Shown here: one piece after another, positions 21,826-34,851 of the stretch
Layout: the number at the start of each line of letters is the position of its first letter
Position numbering within the stretch: the stretch's first letter is position 1
Translations under genes and position numbers: made by a program
Source of the DNA: Denitrificimonas caeni
GTDB taxonomy: Bacteria; Pseudomonadota; Gammaproteobacteria; Pseudomonadales; Pseudomonadaceae
NCBI RefSeq assembly: GCF_905120345.1
Contig: NZ_CAJHOA010000008.1
Location: 103,065-167,064 of the forward strand
DNA: 64,000 nucleotides
Direction: 5' to 3'
Notes under the pieces: generated by a model
Told to the model about the DNA's origin: nothing
Seen by the model: only the letters and a program-made list of their open reading frames with translations
The model's database searches: none

Positions 21826-23196
21826 ATGACTCAATCTATAAAAATAATGCCTCTCAGTGATGAGGGTTTTACTAAGAATACACGTTTTCAGGTCTACACT
21901 GACCGCCAGTTTGATAAAATTGAACCACTGCAAAAGATGTCTGAGGAACAGCGCTTTGAAATGCGCGTAGTAGCCAGTGTCTTACCGTTTCGCGTTAATC
22001 AGTATGTGATTGATGAGCTGATTGACTGGGACAATGTGCCCAATGATCCCATCTTTCAACTGACCTTCCCGCAGCGCGGTATGTTGGAACCTTCTGACTA
22101 TGATTTGATGGCGCAGGCTCTGCGCGATGGTCTAGGGCGTGCAGAAATCACCCAGCTGGCGCGTGAGATTCAAGGGCGTCTAAACCCGCATCCAGCGGGC
22201 CAGCAAGAAATGAACGTGCCCGAACTGGATGGTGAGTTCTTGGAGGGTATGCAGCATAAATACCGTGAGACAGTATTGTTCTTCCCTAGCCAAGGTCAAG
22301 TCTGCCACAGCTACTGTACGTTCTGTTTTCGCTGGGCACAGTTTGTTGGCAATAAAGAACTACGTTTTGCCAGTAATGAAGCTGAGTCGTTACACCGCTA
22401 TTTAGCAGAAGATAAAAACATCACCGACTTATTGATTACCGGTGGTGACCCCATGGTAATGAAAACTCGTCATGTGGTCAGTTACCTTGAGCCGCTGTTA
22501 AGCCCTGAGCTTGAACATGTGCAAACCGTACGTATTGGCACTAAAGCACTGACCTTCTGGCCACAGCGCTTTGTTACCGATGATGATGCACAAGAGCTCC
22601 TCGATCTGTTTACTCGGTTGGTGGATGCCGGTAAGCATATTGCGATTATGGCGCACTTTAACCATTGGCGCGAAATGGAAACGCCGATTGTGCGTGAAGC
22701 GATTCGCCGTATTCGTGCGACCGGTGCAGTGATTCGTGCACAAGCGCCTTTAGTGCAGCATATCAACGATGATCCAGATGTTTGGGTGCGCATGTGGCGT
22801 ACACAAGTGCGTTTGGGCTTGATTCCGTACTATATGTTTGTTGAGCGTGACACCGGTGCCAAGCGCTACTTTGAAGTGCCTTTGGTGCGAGCGTTTGAGA
22901 TTTATCGTCAAGCGATCCAGCAAGTGTCTGGTTTAGCCCGTACGGCGCGAGGACCTTCCATGAGTGCCGGTCCAGGTAAAGTTGAAATCCAGAGTATTAT
23001 GGAAGTCAACGGTGAGAAAGTCTTTGTGCTGCGTTTTATTCAGGGCCGTAATCCTGATTGGGTACAGAGATCCTTCTTTGCTAAGTATGATGAAAATGCC
23101 ACCTGGTATGACGACCTAGTCCCTGCGTTTGGTGAAGATAAGTTCTTCTTTACTGACGAATACAACGCGATGATTAACAACGCTAGCGCTGAATAA
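21826..23196 (+). CDS. KamA family radical SAM protein (lysine 2,3-aminomutase-like)
   Basis: This 456-aa protein has the radical SAM cluster motif CHSYCTFC at residues 160-167 (Cys 160, 164, 167), after an extended N-terminal region with the family phrase PFRVNQYVIDELIDWDNVPNDPIFQLTFPQ. It also has LITGGDPMVMKTRHV near residue 205 (GGDP SAM-contacting motif), VRIGTKALTFWPQRF, and the conserved ARTARGPSMSAGPGKVEI near residue 370. It is much longer than EpmB, so lysylation of EF-P is unlikely to be its job. Substrate (lysine, glutamate or other) is not readable. No kam catabolic genes are nearby. It stands alone between the DUF4124 gene and argB. Confidence 0.84.
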   Translation: MTQSIKIMPLSDEGFTKNTRFQVYTDRQFDKIEPLQKMSEEQRFEMRVVASVLPFRVNQYVIDELIDWDNVPNDPIFQLTFPQRGMLEPSDYDLMAQALRDGLGRAEITQLAREIQGRLNPHPAGQQEMNVPELDGEFLEGMQHKYRETVLFFPSQGQVCHSYCTFCFRWAQFVGNKELRFASNEAESLHRYLAEDKNITDLLITGGDPMVMKTRHVVSYLEPLLSPELEHVQTVRIGTKALTFWPQRFVTDDDAQELLDLFTRLVDAGKHIAIMAHFNHWREMETPIVREAIRRIRATGAVIRAQAPLVQHINDDPDVWVRMWRTQVRLGLIPYYMFVERDTGAKRYFEVPLVRAFEIYRQAIQQVSGLARTARGPSMSAGPGKVEIQSIMEVNGEKVFVLRFIQGRNPDWVQRSFFAKYDENATWYDDLVPAFGEDKFFFTDEYNAMINNASAE

Positions 23197-23202
23197 ATGA
23201 TA

Positions 23203-23227
23203 ACGCCCGCTTGTTGAGAGCGGGCGT
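23203..23227. terminator. Terminator hairpin between KamA-like gene and argB
   Basis: Perfect 9-bp GC-rich arms ACGCCCGCT (23203-23211) and AGCGGGCGT (23219-23227) with a 7-base loop lie just past the stop codon. It lies between convergent genes. Confidence 0.75.
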
Positions 23228-23254
23228 ATCAGGTTTTGTTACTTGTGTTCTGCC

Positions 23255-26754
<3,500 letters not shown>

Positions 26755-26797
26755 TGAGCCTCCTGCGACAGGTTACCCTGCTGACTATTGTGCGCGG

Positions 26798-27253
26798 TTA
26801 TTGCTTGCCGGTGTGGCCAAAACCACCTTCTGCACGATCGCTTTGGGTAAAGCTGTCGGTAATATCTAATTGAGCCTGAATGACTGGAACTAAAACCAAC
26901 TGAGCAATGCGATCGCCAGGCTCAATAGTAAATACGCTATCGCCACGGTTCCAGCAGGAAATTTGTAGCTGGCCTTGGTAGTCGGAATCAATCAGGCCGA
27001 CTAAATTACCTAGCACAATACCGTGTTTATGACCCAGACCTGAGCGCGGTAAAATCATTGCGGCGAGCGCGCTGTCTTCAATATAAATCGCCAAGCCGGT
27101 TGGGATCAGTAGCGTTTGTCCTGGCTCAAGCTGGATAGCTTTATCGAGCATGGCGCGTAAATCTAGGCCTGCAGAGCCAGTCGTTGCGTACTCAGGCAAA
27201 GGAAACTCTGTACCGAGGCGAGAGTCGAGAATTTGAGCTTGGATACGGCGCAT
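26798..27253 (-). CDS. dut: dUTP diphosphatase
   Basis: This 151-aa homotrimeric dUTPase removes dUTP and makes dUMP for thymidylate synthesis. The five conserved motifs are visible: AGLDLRAM near residue 29, [11 protein letters not shown] near residue 69, [11 protein letters not shown] near residue 85, [11 protein letters not shown] near residue 112, and the C-terminal arm [12 protein letters not shown]. Its ATG is 3 bases after the stop of coaBC, so the two are co-transcribed as in most gamma-proteobacteria. Confidence 0.97.
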   Translation of the reverse strand: MRRIQAQILDSRLGTEFPLPEYATTGSAGLDLRAMLDKAIQLEPGQTLLIPTGLAIYIEDSALAAMILPRSGLGHKHGIVLGNLVGLIDSDYQGQLQISCWNRGDSVFTIEPGDRIAQLVLVPVIQAQLDITDSFTQSDRAEGGFGHTGKQ

Positions 27254-27255
27254 AG

Positions 27256-28464
27256 TTAAACCTTGTGGATATGGGTGGCAATAAAATCAATTAATTGTCG
27301 AGCAATTTTGCTTTTACTGGTTTGCGGGAAAGATGTTTGCTGCTGCTCACGGTCAATCACAGTGATAGCATTTTCATCGCTATTAAAACCAATTGAAGTA
27401 TTGGCTACATCATTGGCAACGATTAAATCAAGATTTTTATCGCGTAGCTTGCAGGCCGCATATTCGAGTAAGTTATGTGTTTCTGCAGCAAAGCCGACAC
27501 TAAAAGGGCGGTCAGCACGTTGTGCAAGCGTCGCTAAAATATCTGGATTACGAATCAACTTAAGGGTCATGCCATCAGCGCTATTCGGATCTTTTTTCAG
27601 CTTTTTCTCTGCACTGGTTTCTGGACGGTAGTCGGCCACAGCCGCTGCCGCAATTAACACATCGCATGGCATCGCTGCTTCGCAAGCGGCCAGCATATCG
27701 CGAGCACTGTTAACATCAATACGTTCGACGCGGTCAGGCGTTACTAAGTGTACAGGACCGCTAACTAAGGTGACGCGAGCTCCCGCTTCGGCGGCTGCTT
27801 CGGCAAGGCTAAAACCCATTTTTCCAGAACTATGGTTGGTGATATAGCGTACTGGATCAATATCTTCACGGGTCGGGCCGGCAGTGATCAAAATGTGCTT
27901 GCCAGTCAGTGCTTTGTGAGCAAATAAATCCGCTGCATTTTGCGCCAGTAATTCGGGCTCAAGCATACGACCTAAGCCAATATCACCACAGGCTTGTATG
28001 CCTGAGCTGGGGCCTAATAGCTTAAAACCTCGTTGATTGAGGATCTCTGCATTGGTTTGCGTAGCGCTATCTGCCCACATGGCTTGGTTCATCGCCGGCG
28101 CTAATGCAATCGGTGCGTCCGTGGCTAAAACTAAAGTGGTTAACAGGTCATTAGCTGAGCCTTGCACTAACCGTGACATCAAATCAGCAGTGCAGGGTGC
28201 TATCAGTACTAAGTCGGCCCAGCGAGCCAGCTCAATATGGCCCATACCTGCTTCGGCTTGAGGGTCGAGTAAGTCGGTATGCACAGGGTTGCCAGACAAG
28301 GCTTGCAATGTCAGTGGGGTAATAAATTCGCGAGCGCCTCGCGTCATTACCACGTGCACCTCAGCGCCTAAATCGCGCAAGCGACGCACTAATTCTGCAC
28401 TTTTATAGGCAGCAATGCCGCCGCCAATACCAACAATTATGCGTTTTTGAAACAGCCTTTGCAT
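27256..28464 (-). CDS. coaBC: Bifunctional phosphopantothenoylcysteine decarboxylase / phosphopantothenate-cysteine ligase
   Basis: This 402-aa protein catalyses two consecutive CoA synthesis steps. The N-terminal flavoprotein decarboxylase (CoaC, residues 1-190) shows [18 protein letters not shown], the [10 protein letters not shown] catalytic His, and PAMNQAMW. The C-terminal ligase (CoaB, residues 190-402) shows [25 protein letters not shown] and the AAVADYRP motif, plus the KLKKD dimer/CTP motif. Length is normal. It heads the coaBC-dut-algC-argB run and is divergent from radC over 165 bases. Confidence 0.96.
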   Translation of the reverse strand: MQRLFQKRIIVGIGGGIAAYKSAELVRRLRDLGAEVHVVMTRGAREFITPLTLQALSGNPVHTDLLDPQAEAGMGHIELARWADLVLIAPCTADLMSRLVQGSANDLLTTLVLATDAPIALAPAMNQAMWADSATQTNAEILNQRGFKLLGPSSGIQACGDIGLGRMLEPELLAQNAADLFAHKALTGKHILITAGPTREDIDPVRYITNHSSGKMGFSLAEAAAEAGARVTLVSGPVHLVTPDRVERIDVNSARDMLAACEAAMPCDVLIAAAAVADYRPETSAEKKLKKDPNSADGMTLKLIRNPDILATLAQRADRPFSVGFAAETHNLLEYAACKLRDKNLDLIVANDVANTSIGFNSDENAITVIDREQQQTSFPQTSKSKIARQLIDFIATHIHKV

Positions 28465-28629
28465 GGAGTTGCCTGTTGTCTAGAGTGAGGTTTGAAAACA
28501 AGAAAGTAGCCAATCTGAAAATCTTGTCTAAGATAACATAGCCGATGTTGGAGAGGCAGTGGCTGGTCCATAAGGATTAAAGCAGCGCAGGAAGCATTAT
28601 GCGCGGATTAGATGAGAAGGAGTTCGTTT

Positions 28630-29304
28630 ATGAGTCTGCAAAGTTGGCCTATCAGTGAAAGGCCGCGAGAGCGTTTGTTGGAGTATGGCGCCGGAGTTTT
28701 ATCCGACGCTGAGTTACTCGCTATTTTTTTACGTACCGGAGTGCAAGGGCGTAATGCTGTCGATCTGGCGCGTGATTTGTTAACTGAGTTTGGCGGCTTG
28801 CGTCAGCTATTGGATGCGGATCAAGCCAGCTTTACCAGTCATTTAGGTCTGGGGCCGGCAAAATACTCGCAGTTGCAAGCGGTGCTGGAAATGGGGCGGC
28901 GGCATTTGGCGGCGAATATTCAGCGTGATTCCGCGCTAGAAAGCCCGCAAGCGGTGCGCGATTTCCTCAAAGCTAAATTACGTCATGAACTACATGAAGT
29001 ATTTGCTTGCTTGTTTCTTGATACCAAACATCGAGTATTGGCGTTTGAGGTGCTATTTTACGGTACGATAGATGGTGCCAGTGTCTATCCACGGCAGGTG
29101 GTGAAACGGGCTCTGGCCAATAATGCTGCTGCATTAATTTTGACCCACAATCATCCCAGTGGCGTTGCCGAGCCGAGTCAGGCAGATAAGGTTTTGACTG
29201 AACGCCTAAAAGAGGCGCTAGCACTGGTTGATGTGCGAGTTTTAGATCATTTTATTGTCGGTGATGGTGAGCCATTATCTATGGTTGAAAACGGCTGGAT
29301 GTGA
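28630..29304 (+). CDS. radC: RadC (JAB/MPN domain) DNA repair-associated protein
   Basis: This is 224 aa from ATG 28630, chosen because AAGGAG (28616-28621) sits 8 bases upstream. An N-terminal helix-hairpin-helix-like region (residues 1-95, [24 protein letters not shown]) is followed by a JAMM metalloprotease-like domain with THNHPSG near residue 175 and [11 protein letters not shown]. RadC homologues are widespread; the role in recombination repair is debated. It is divergent from coaBC and upstream of rpmB, exactly as in P. aeruginosa and E. coli. Confidence 0.95.
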   Translation: MSLQSWPISERPRERLLEYGAGVLSDAELLAIFLRTGVQGRNAVDLARDLLTEFGGLRQLLDADQASFTSHLGLGPAKYSQLQAVLEMGRRHLAANIQRDSALESPQAVRDFLKAKLRHELHEVFACLFLDTKHRVLAFEVLFYGTIDGASVYPRQVVKRALANNAAALILTHNHPSGVAEPSQADKVLTERLKEALALVDVRVLDHFIVGDGEPLSMVENGWM

Positions 29305-29347
29305 TCGAATCAGTCATCGAGTTACTGTATTAATAAATTAAGTTTCC

Positions 29348-29376
29348 TTGATTCGTCTGTAGGTTTCTGCTATAAA
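29348..29376 (+). promoter_or_regulatory. rpmB-rpmG promoter
   Basis: TTGATT (29348-29353), 17-base spacer, TATAAA (29371-29376) gives a near-consensus sigma-70 promoter 188 bases upstream of the rpmB start, leaving a long leader. Confidence 0.7.
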
Positions 29377-29520
29377 GCACGGCTCGATTCTAAGAGAACC
29401 AGTTTTGCACTTTATTTTGTGCGGCTGTTGTTCCTTAGCAAAGTCTGGGTAATAATATGCAGGTTATAAAAACCATCATGTTTTTAACGACCTACGAATC
29501 CAATTACGTTTTAAAGCAGC

Positions 29521-29537
29521 CAACCCATGCTGGGTTG
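29521..29537 (+). promoter_or_regulatory. Leader hairpin close to the rpmB ribosome site
   Basis: CAACCCA-TGC-TGGGTTG is a perfect 7-bp stem with a 3-base loop, 26 bases before ATG 29564 and just upstream of the ribosome site. Such leader structures often control ribosomal protein genes; the role here is inferred. Confidence 0.45.
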
Positions 29538-29563
29538 AGCATGTGGTTTATGAGGGCTGAGAT

Positions 29564-29800
29564 ATGTCAAAAGTTTGTCAAGTAACCGGTAAGGGTCCGG
29601 TTACAGGGAATAAAATTTCCCACGCCAACAACAAAACCCGTCGCCGTTTCCTGCCAAACTTGCAGCATCACCGTTTTTGGGTAGAAACCGAAAACCGTTT
29701 TGTGCGTTTACGTTTATCTGCAAAAGGCATGCGCGTGATTGATAAGCGCGGAATCGATACAGTACTGGCTGAGCTTCGTGCTCGCGGCCTAAAAGTTTAA
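29564..29800 (+). CDS. rpmB: 50S ribosomal protein L28
   Basis: This 78-aa protein is complete: [24 protein letters not shown] at the N-terminus, then [16 protein letters not shown] and the C-terminal [18 protein letters not shown]. It lacks a full Cys4 zinc set (single early Cys), as in the zinc-free (C-) L28 form. It is 10 bases from rpmG and under the promoter at 29348. Confidence 0.98.
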   Translation: MSKVCQVTGKGPVTGNKISHANNKTRRRFLPNLQHHRFWVETENRFVRLRLSAKGMRVIDKRGIDTVLAELRARGLKV

Positions 29801-29810
29801 GGAAAGCATC

Positions 29811-29966
29811 ATGCGTGATTTAATCCGTTTAGTGTCAAGTGCTGGTACCGGTCACTTTTACACTACAGATAAGAACAAGCGTACTACGCCTGATAAATTG
29901 GAAATCAAAAAATTTGATCCAGTTATCCGTAAACACGTGATTTACAAAGAAGGCAAAATCAAGTAA
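29811..29966 (+). CDS. rpmG: 50S ribosomal protein L33
   Basis: This 51-aa protein starts [19 protein letters not shown] and ends [11 protein letters not shown]. It has no CxxC pairs, so it is the zinc-independent L33 type. The ribosome site AAGGAAAG precedes the ATG at 29811, 10 bases after rpmB. The rpmB-rpmG order is universal in gamma-proteobacteria. A textbook terminator follows. Confidence 0.98.
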   Translation: MRDLIRLVSSAGTGHFYTTDKNKRTTPDKLEIKKFDPVIRKHVIYKEGKIK

Positions 29967-29987
29967 TTGATTGCTCCTTCTGCGTAT

Positions 29988-30014
29988 AAAAAACCCGCTT
30001 TATGCGGGTTTTTT
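29988..30014 (+). terminator. Intrinsic terminator of rpmB-rpmG
   Basis: Arms AACCCGC (29992-29998) and GCGGGTT (30004-30010) with a 5-base loop are followed by a run of T. Confidence 0.9.
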
Positions 30015-30190
30015 ATTGCCTAAAATTACTAGACTAGCTTTAAGCCTTTGCATAATGTAGGTTTGTGTTTTTAGTGTTTATATCAGCTGATTGTCGCTTT
30101 TTCAGTGCTGATTACAACGCTTACTCATTTATTTTAAGCACGCCTTGTCCGTATACTGTATGCGGTTGATAACAATAGTTGGAGCAAAAG

Positions 30191-30553
30191 ATGCTATTAC
30201 GTGGGCTGAGTTGGTTGGTGGCGTTCCAGTTAGCTGGAACAGCGCTTAACGTGCTTTTTTTTCCAGTCATACCAGGTCCTATCATTGGCTTAGTGTTGCT
30301 ATTTATCTACCTTATGCTGCGTGGCGGCGTGAATGAGTCACTCAATGAAGCTGCAGCAAGCTTACTGCGCTATTTACCTTTGCTATTAGTGCCGCCGGCG
30401 ATTGGGGTGATGGCGCACATGGATGATATTAAAGCAGACTTCTGGGCCATTATCGGAGCGTTGGTTATTTCGCTCTTAGTGTCCATGGTGTTTATTGGCT
30501 GGCTGATGCAAACGCTGATTAATCGCCAAGCGCGTAACAAGGGTAAGTTATGA
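30191..30553 (+). CDS. CidA/LrgA family holin-like protein
   Basis: This is 120 aa from ATG 30191 (GGAG ribosome site at 30181). It has four hydrophobic segments and the family signature FFPVIPGPIIGLVLLFIYLML near residues 22-42. LLRYLPLLLVPPAIGVMAHMDDI near residue 60 matches the LrgA loop before the third helix. Members are thought to modulate murein hydrolase activity, or with LrgB to transport pyruvate/small acids. The 3' end overlaps the LrgB-like gene by 4 bases, showing coupling. Confidence 0.9.
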   Translation: MLLRGLSWLVAFQLAGTALNVLFFPVIPGPIIGLVLLFIYLMLRGGVNESLNEAAASLLRYLPLLLVPPAIGVMAHMDDIKADFWAIIGALVISLLVSMVFIGWLMQTLINRQARNKGKL

Positions 30554-31266
30554 CTGTTGAATGGCAAGCTGCGCTTGATGCGGTGATCCAACATCCGTTA
30601 TTTTTTGTTGGTTTAACCTTAGGTGTCTATCAACTGGCTGTGGCCGCTTATGAGAAGACGCGTTGGATCATCTTGCAGCCGCTCTTGATCTCAATGGTGG
30701 TTTTGATCGCTGTGCTGTTGGCGTTGGATATTGATTACGTTAACTATAAGCAGGGCACACAGCTGTTAACTTTGATTTTAGGGCCTGCGACTGTAGCGTT
30801 GGCGGTACCGCTTTATTTAAATGTGCGGCGAGTGCGCCAAGTCTTATGGCCGACGTTAATTACGTTGTTTGTCGGAGGCTTATTTGCCACTGTGTTAGGC
30901 GTGGCGTTGGCTTGGGCGTTTGGTGCGGAAACGATGATTTTAAAAACTATCGCACCAAAGTCGGTGACCTCTCCGATTGCCATGCTGGTAGCAGAAGAAA
31001 TGGGTGGTTCGGCTTCGCTGGCTGCCGTTTTTGTGATGATTACTGGGATCTTGGGTGCGATGATTGGTGTTGAATTACTGCGTGTCTTTCGTATCACTAA
31101 CACGGCTGCACAAGGTATGGCCTTAGGCATTATTGCTCACGGAATTGGTACGGCGCGTGCTTTACAAGAAAGTGAAGAGTCTGGCGCCTTTGCTGCATTA
31201 GCGATGAGTGTAATGGGTGTATTGACGGCCGTGCTAATGCCGCTGGCTGTCGCGCTGATTGCTTAA
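30550..31266 (+). CDS. LrgB family protein
   Basis: This 238-aa inner-membrane protein has 6-8 hydrophobic helices. The family motif LGPATVALAVPLYLN near residue 77 and TIAPKSVTSPIAMLVAEEMGG near residue 137 are intact, as is GIIAHGIGTARALQESEESGAFA near residue 195. It is the partner of the LrgA-like protein just upstream. The function in Pseudomonas relatives is debated between autolysis control and metabolite export. Confidence 0.92.
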   Translation: MTVEWQAALDAVIQHPLFFVGLTLGVYQLAVAAYEKTRWIILQPLLISMVVLIAVLLALDIDYVNYKQGTQLLTLILGPATVALAVPLYLNVRRVRQVLWPTLITLFVGGLFATVLGVALAWAFGAETMILKTIAPKSVTSPIAMLVAEEMGGSASLAAVFVMITGILGAMIGVELLRVFRITNTAAQGMALGIIAHGIGTARALQESEESGAFAALAMSVMGVLTAVLMPLAVALIA

Positions 31267-31314
31267 GGTTTGGCATGTTATGATTGGCAAAAATTTTCTA
31301 AGGTTGAAGATATT

Positions 31315-32736
31315 ATGAAATCACCATTGCCCGCGTTTACCCAAGCCCCTGTGTTGGTGGTGGGTGATGTCATGCTGGACCGCTACTGGTACGGCAGCAC
31401 GACGCGCATTTCTCCCGAGGCGCCGGTGCCTGTGGTTAAAGTCACGCGTACCGAAGATCGCCCAGGTGGCGCAGCAAACGTGGCGTTGAATATTGCGGCC
31501 TTGGGTGCGCCGGTGCAGTTGATTGGTGTTACCGGTGCCGATGAGGCCGCTGCGGCACTGACCGAGCAATTGCACTCAGTTGGGGTGCAGACGCATTTTC
31601 AACGTATTGTCGGCCAGCCCACTATCGTTAAGCTGCGCGCCATGAGCCGTCAGCAGCAATTATTACGCATGGATTTTGAAGACACTTTTAACACTGATGC
31701 CGCAGCATTATTAGCCACGGTAGAAAGTGTTCTCGATAGCGTCAAAGTGATGGTGTTGTCTGATTATGGCAAAGGCTCGTTGCTTAATCATCAGGCGCTA
31801 TTGCAGGCGGCGAAACAGCGTGGTGTTGCGGTTTTAGCTGATCCTAAAGGCACAGACTTTTCAATTTATCGTGGCGCGACGTTACTCACACCTAATCTGG
31901 CTGAGTTTGAAGCCGTCGTCGGGCATTGCGCTGATGAAGCACAATTAATGCAGCGCGGCACAGCGATGTTGCAAGAACTTGAGCTAGACGCTTTGTTGAT
32001 TACCCGTGGCGAGCAGGGCATGACGTTGTTACGCAATGGCGTAGCAGCGGTGCATTTGCCGGCACGTGCGCGCGAAGTGTTTGATGTCACCGGTGCTGGG
32101 GATACGGTGATCTCGACCATGGCTGCAGTGTTGGCCGCAGGTGAAAGCTTGCCACACGCGATGACCTTAGCCAATTTAGCCGCAGGTATTGTCGTGGGTA
32201 AACTGGGTACGGCAACCATCAGCGCACCTGAGTTACGCCGCGCTTTACAGCGTGAGGCAGGTGCTGAGCGCGGTGTGTTGAGCTTACAACAGCTGCAAGC
32301 TGCGGTTGATGATGCCCGCGCGCAAGGTGAGCGTGTGGTATTTACCAATGGTTGTTTTGATATTTTGCATGCCGGCCATGTCAGCTATTTAGAGCAAGCC
32401 CGCGAGCAAGGTGATCGTTTGATTGTTGCGGTCAATGGTGATGCTTCGGTCACCCGCCTGAAAGGCCCAGGCCGTCCGATTAACTCAGTGGATCGCCGTA
32501 TGGCAGTGTTAGCCGGCTTAGGTGCAGTGGACTGGGTAGTGAGCTTTACTGAAGACACTCCAGAAAGCCTAATTACCCTGCTGCAACCCGACATCTTAGT
32601 CAAAGGCGGCGATTACGGTGTGGATCAAGTAGTCGGTGCAGAGTTGGTCTATGCCTATGGTGGCGAGGTTCGCGTGCTGGGCTTAGTAGAAAACAGCTCA
32701 ACCACCGCCATCGTCGAGAAAATTCGCAGCAAGTAA
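31315..32736 (+). CDS. hldE: Bifunctional D-glycero-beta-D-manno-heptose-7-phosphate kinase / 1-phosphate adenylyltransferase
   Basis: This is 473 aa from ATG 31315; the open frame extends upstream without family match. The N-terminal ribokinase-like domain (residues 1-315) shows VLVVGDVMLDRYWYG, RPGGAANVALNIAALG and FDVTGAGDTVISTMA. The C-terminal nucleotidyltransferase (residues 340-473) shows FTNGCFDILHAGHVSYLEQA with the HxGH catalytic motif. It makes ADP-heptose for the LPS inner core. It lies next to the AKR/FAD pair and waaA, as in P. aeruginosa core-LPS neighbourhoods. A hairpin terminator follows. Confidence 0.97.
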   Translation: MKSPLPAFTQAPVLVVGDVMLDRYWYGSTTRISPEAPVPVVKVTRTEDRPGGAANVALNIAALGAPVQLIGVTGADEAAAALTEQLHSVGVQTHFQRIVGQPTIVKLRAMSRQQQLLRMDFEDTFNTDAAALLATVESVLDSVKVMVLSDYGKGSLLNHQALLQAAKQRGVAVLADPKGTDFSIYRGATLLTPNLAEFEAVVGHCADEAQLMQRGTAMLQELELDALLITRGEQGMTLLRNGVAAVHLPARAREVFDVTGAGDTVISTMAAVLAAGESLPHAMTLANLAAGIVVGKLGTATISAPELRRALQREAGAERGVLSLQQLQAAVDDARAQGERVVFTNGCFDILHAGHVSYLEQAREQGDRLIVAVNGDASVTRLKGPGRPINSVDRRMAVLAGLGAVDWVVSFTEDTPESLITLLQPDILVKGGDYGVDQVVGAELVYAYGGEVRVLGLVENSSTTAIVEKIRSK

Positions 32737-32746
32737 GTCGCTGCAC

Positions 32747-32794
32747 AATAGCCGCTGTGACTGCATATACGGATCAGCGCAGCGGCTATTTTGG
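32747..32794. terminator. Terminator between hldE and the aldo/keto reductase
   Basis: Perfect 11-bp arms AATAGCCGCTG (32747-32757) and CAGCGGCTATT (32780-32790) are followed by TTGG on the plus strand. It separates two converging genes. Confidence 0.75.
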
Positions 32795-33601
32795 TTAGCG
32801 TGTGGTGCTGAGTAGCTTGGCCACGCATTCAACGTTAGCTTGTAGATGTTTTGGATTAATCGTGCCGACAATCGCACTAGCTACCGCTGGATGCTCGAAA
32901 ATCATCGAAAAACTGGCTTGTACTGGATCAACGCCGTCTGCCAAACAAACATGACCACTGGCTAAGGCTTTCTTAATCAAAATGCCTTTATTATGCTGTG
33001 CGGCATAATCCAACACCGGTAGCTCATCGCGTTCATTCAGATTGTAAGTAACCATCGCACAATCACCTTGCGTGAGCGCCAAGATGCCGCCTTCTGCTGT
33101 TTTGCCAGAAAAACCAAAGCCACCGATTTTTCCTTCTTGCTTGAGTGCTGCCAGCGTCTCGTAAACTTCTTCGTGCTGCAGAATTGCGACATCATCGCCA
33201 TTGGAATGCACCAGTACCAATTCAATATGCTCAGTGCATAAACGCTTGAGGCTACGCTCGACGGAAAAGCGTGTGTGTACGGCAGAGAAATCAAAGCCCG
33301 ATTCGCCCTCAACAAACTCCTCGCCGACTTTGCTGACGATGATCCACTCGTCACGCTGACCGAGTAGCAAGTGGCCAAGACGCTGTTCACTGATACCGTA
33401 AGCCGGCGCAGTATCCAGTAAGTTAATTCCTAACTCGCGGGCTTGATTGATCAGTGCTAAAGCGTGTTGATCATCGGGGATGGTAAAACCATTGGGGTAC
33501 TTAACGCCTTGATCACGGCCTAACTTAACCGTACCCAAACCTAAGGGCGACACTTTGAAGCCGGTGCTGCCTAATGGACGATGAAAATCATGCAGGGTCA
33601 T
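32795..33601 (-). CDS. Aldo/keto reductase
   Basis: This is 268 aa from MTLHDFHRPLGSTG at 33601; a longer open frame upstream overlaps the next gene and is not needed. NADPH-dependent AKR (TIM barrel) features are GTVKLGRDQGVKYPNG, ARELGINLLDTAPAYGISEQRLGHLL with catalytic Asp/Tyr, and VLVHSNGDD in place of the usual His motif. Its natural substrate is unknown. It overlaps the upstream FAD oxidoreductase by 14 bases, so the pair is translationally coupled, the same pairing found beside waaA in P. aeruginosa. Confidence 0.86.
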   Translation of the reverse strand: MTLHDFHRPLGSTGFKVSPLGLGTVKLGRDQGVKYPNGFTIPDDQHALALINQARELGINLLDTAPAYGISEQRLGHLLLGQRDEWIIVSKVGEEFVEGESGFDFSAVHTRFSVERSLKRLCTEHIELVLVHSNGDDVAILQHEEVYETLAALKQEGKIGGFGFSGKTAEGGILALTQGDCAMVTYNLNERDELPVLDYAAQHNKGILIKKALASGHVCLADGVDPVQASFSMIFEHPAVASAIVGTINPKHLQANVECVAKLLSTTR

Positions 33602-34772
33602 TAAACGCAGTCTCCCAAGCAGGTTGTGCAATCGCAGGGCGCGGTAAGTCAGGATAGCTTTGTGCTGAGCTGGGCTGAACATCATCGCGCTCTAATAGCT
33701 TAAGAACGCGGTCGCTAAAATCGGGTGCTAAGGCTAGCTTGGTTGGCCAGCCGACTAATAATGCACCTTGTTCACTTAAGAAAGCATTCTCGGGGCGTGT
33801 CAGTCCCGATTGCACCGGCTCGGCACGGTCGACACGTAACGTTGCCCATTGGGTTGCCTCTTGCGCAACCCAAGGCAAGAGTTGTGCGACTTCGGCTTGC
33901 GCCGCTTGGATCTGCTGCTCAGAGGTACGGGCAACGCCCTCAGCTTCGGCCAGATTACCGCCTAAATACCAAACCCATTGGCCATCAGCTGTTGGATGAG
34001 TGGTAATGGTGACGCGTGGTTTGCTACCGCCCCCTAAACAGTGCGCATACAAAGGCAGTAAAGCTGGGCCTTTGGCCATAACCATATGCAGTGGTCGCAA
34101 TTGTTGTGCGGGCTTGCTCAGAGCAAAAGCCTGCAGTAACTCTTCGGTACCGCTACCCGCACAAAACACCACACGCTGCGCATTGATACTGTAGTTATCG
34201 GCTTGCACACCGACTAATTGCTGATTCTGATAACGAGGGGTGATTTTTTGTGCGTGCAATAAACTGTCGCCAGCTAATTCAGCTAAGCGCTGCACTAGAC
34301 TGGGTACGTCGAGAACTAATTCAGCCAGACGATAGACACGACCTTTAAAGTCTTTATGTTGCAGTGCTTCGGGCAGCTGTTTACCTTTGACTTGATCAAC
34401 GCGGCCACGCATGGCTTTGCTGGCGAAAAAGCTGGTCAGATTGCCGGCGATTGAACCGGGTGACCACAAGTAATGTGCATCGGAGAGCAAACGCACACCG
34501 CGCAAGTCCAACTCGCCTTCGCCATTCAGCGCCTTGCGCCAACGTTCAGGCATATCGGCAATCGCTTCTGATGAGCCGCTCAACGCGCCATGCAGTACGT
34601 ATTTTGCGCCGCCATGGATGATGCCTTGGGATTTAACCGATTGGCCACCACCGAGACTGCTTTGTTCGATTAATAGCGTATTAAAGCCGCGCTGGCGCAA
34701 TTGTGCATTGAGCCATAAGCCAGCGATGCCGCCGCCAATAATCGCAATATCTGTATTTAAAGTGAGTGACAT
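33588..34772 (-). CDS. FAD-dependent oxidoreductase (DAO family)
   Basis: This 394-aa protein has the Rossmann dinucleotide motif DIAIIGGGIAGLWLNAQL (residues 8-25) and LIEQSSLGGGQSVKSQGIIHGG, where Gln/Ser replace the usual pattern of glycerol-3-P dehydrogenase-like oxidases. The C-terminal part has GLTRPENAFL and VGWPTKLALAPDFSDRVL. It probably oxidises a C-N or C-OH bond; the substrate is unknown. It is co-transcribed with the aldo/keto reductase and divergent from waaA over 79 bases. Confidence 0.85.
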   Translation of the reverse strand: MSLTLNTDIAIIGGGIAGLWLNAQLRQRGFNTLLIEQSSLGGGQSVKSQGIIHGGAKYVLHGALSGSSEAIADMPERWRKALNGEGELDLRGVRLLSDAHYLWSPGSIAGNLTSFFASKAMRGRVDQVKGKQLPEALQHKDFKGRVYRLAELVLDVPSLVQRLAELAGDSLLHAQKITPRYQNQQLVGVQADNYSINAQRVVFCAGSGTEELLQAFALSKPAQQLRPLHMVMAKGPALLPLYAHCLGGGSKPRVTITTHPTADGQWVWYLGGNLAEAEGVARTSEQQIQAAQAEVAQLLPWVAQEATQWATLRVDRAEPVQSGLTRPENAFLSEQGALLVGWPTKLALAPDFSDRVLKLLERDDVQPSSAQSYPDLPRPAIAQPAWETAFNDPA

Positions 34773-34851
34773 AAGAGCCTCTCGTAAAAAATAAGTGAGC
34801 AGTATAACCGAGCACAGTATTATCGCCGCGCCTTTGCTAAACTTTGCCGTT

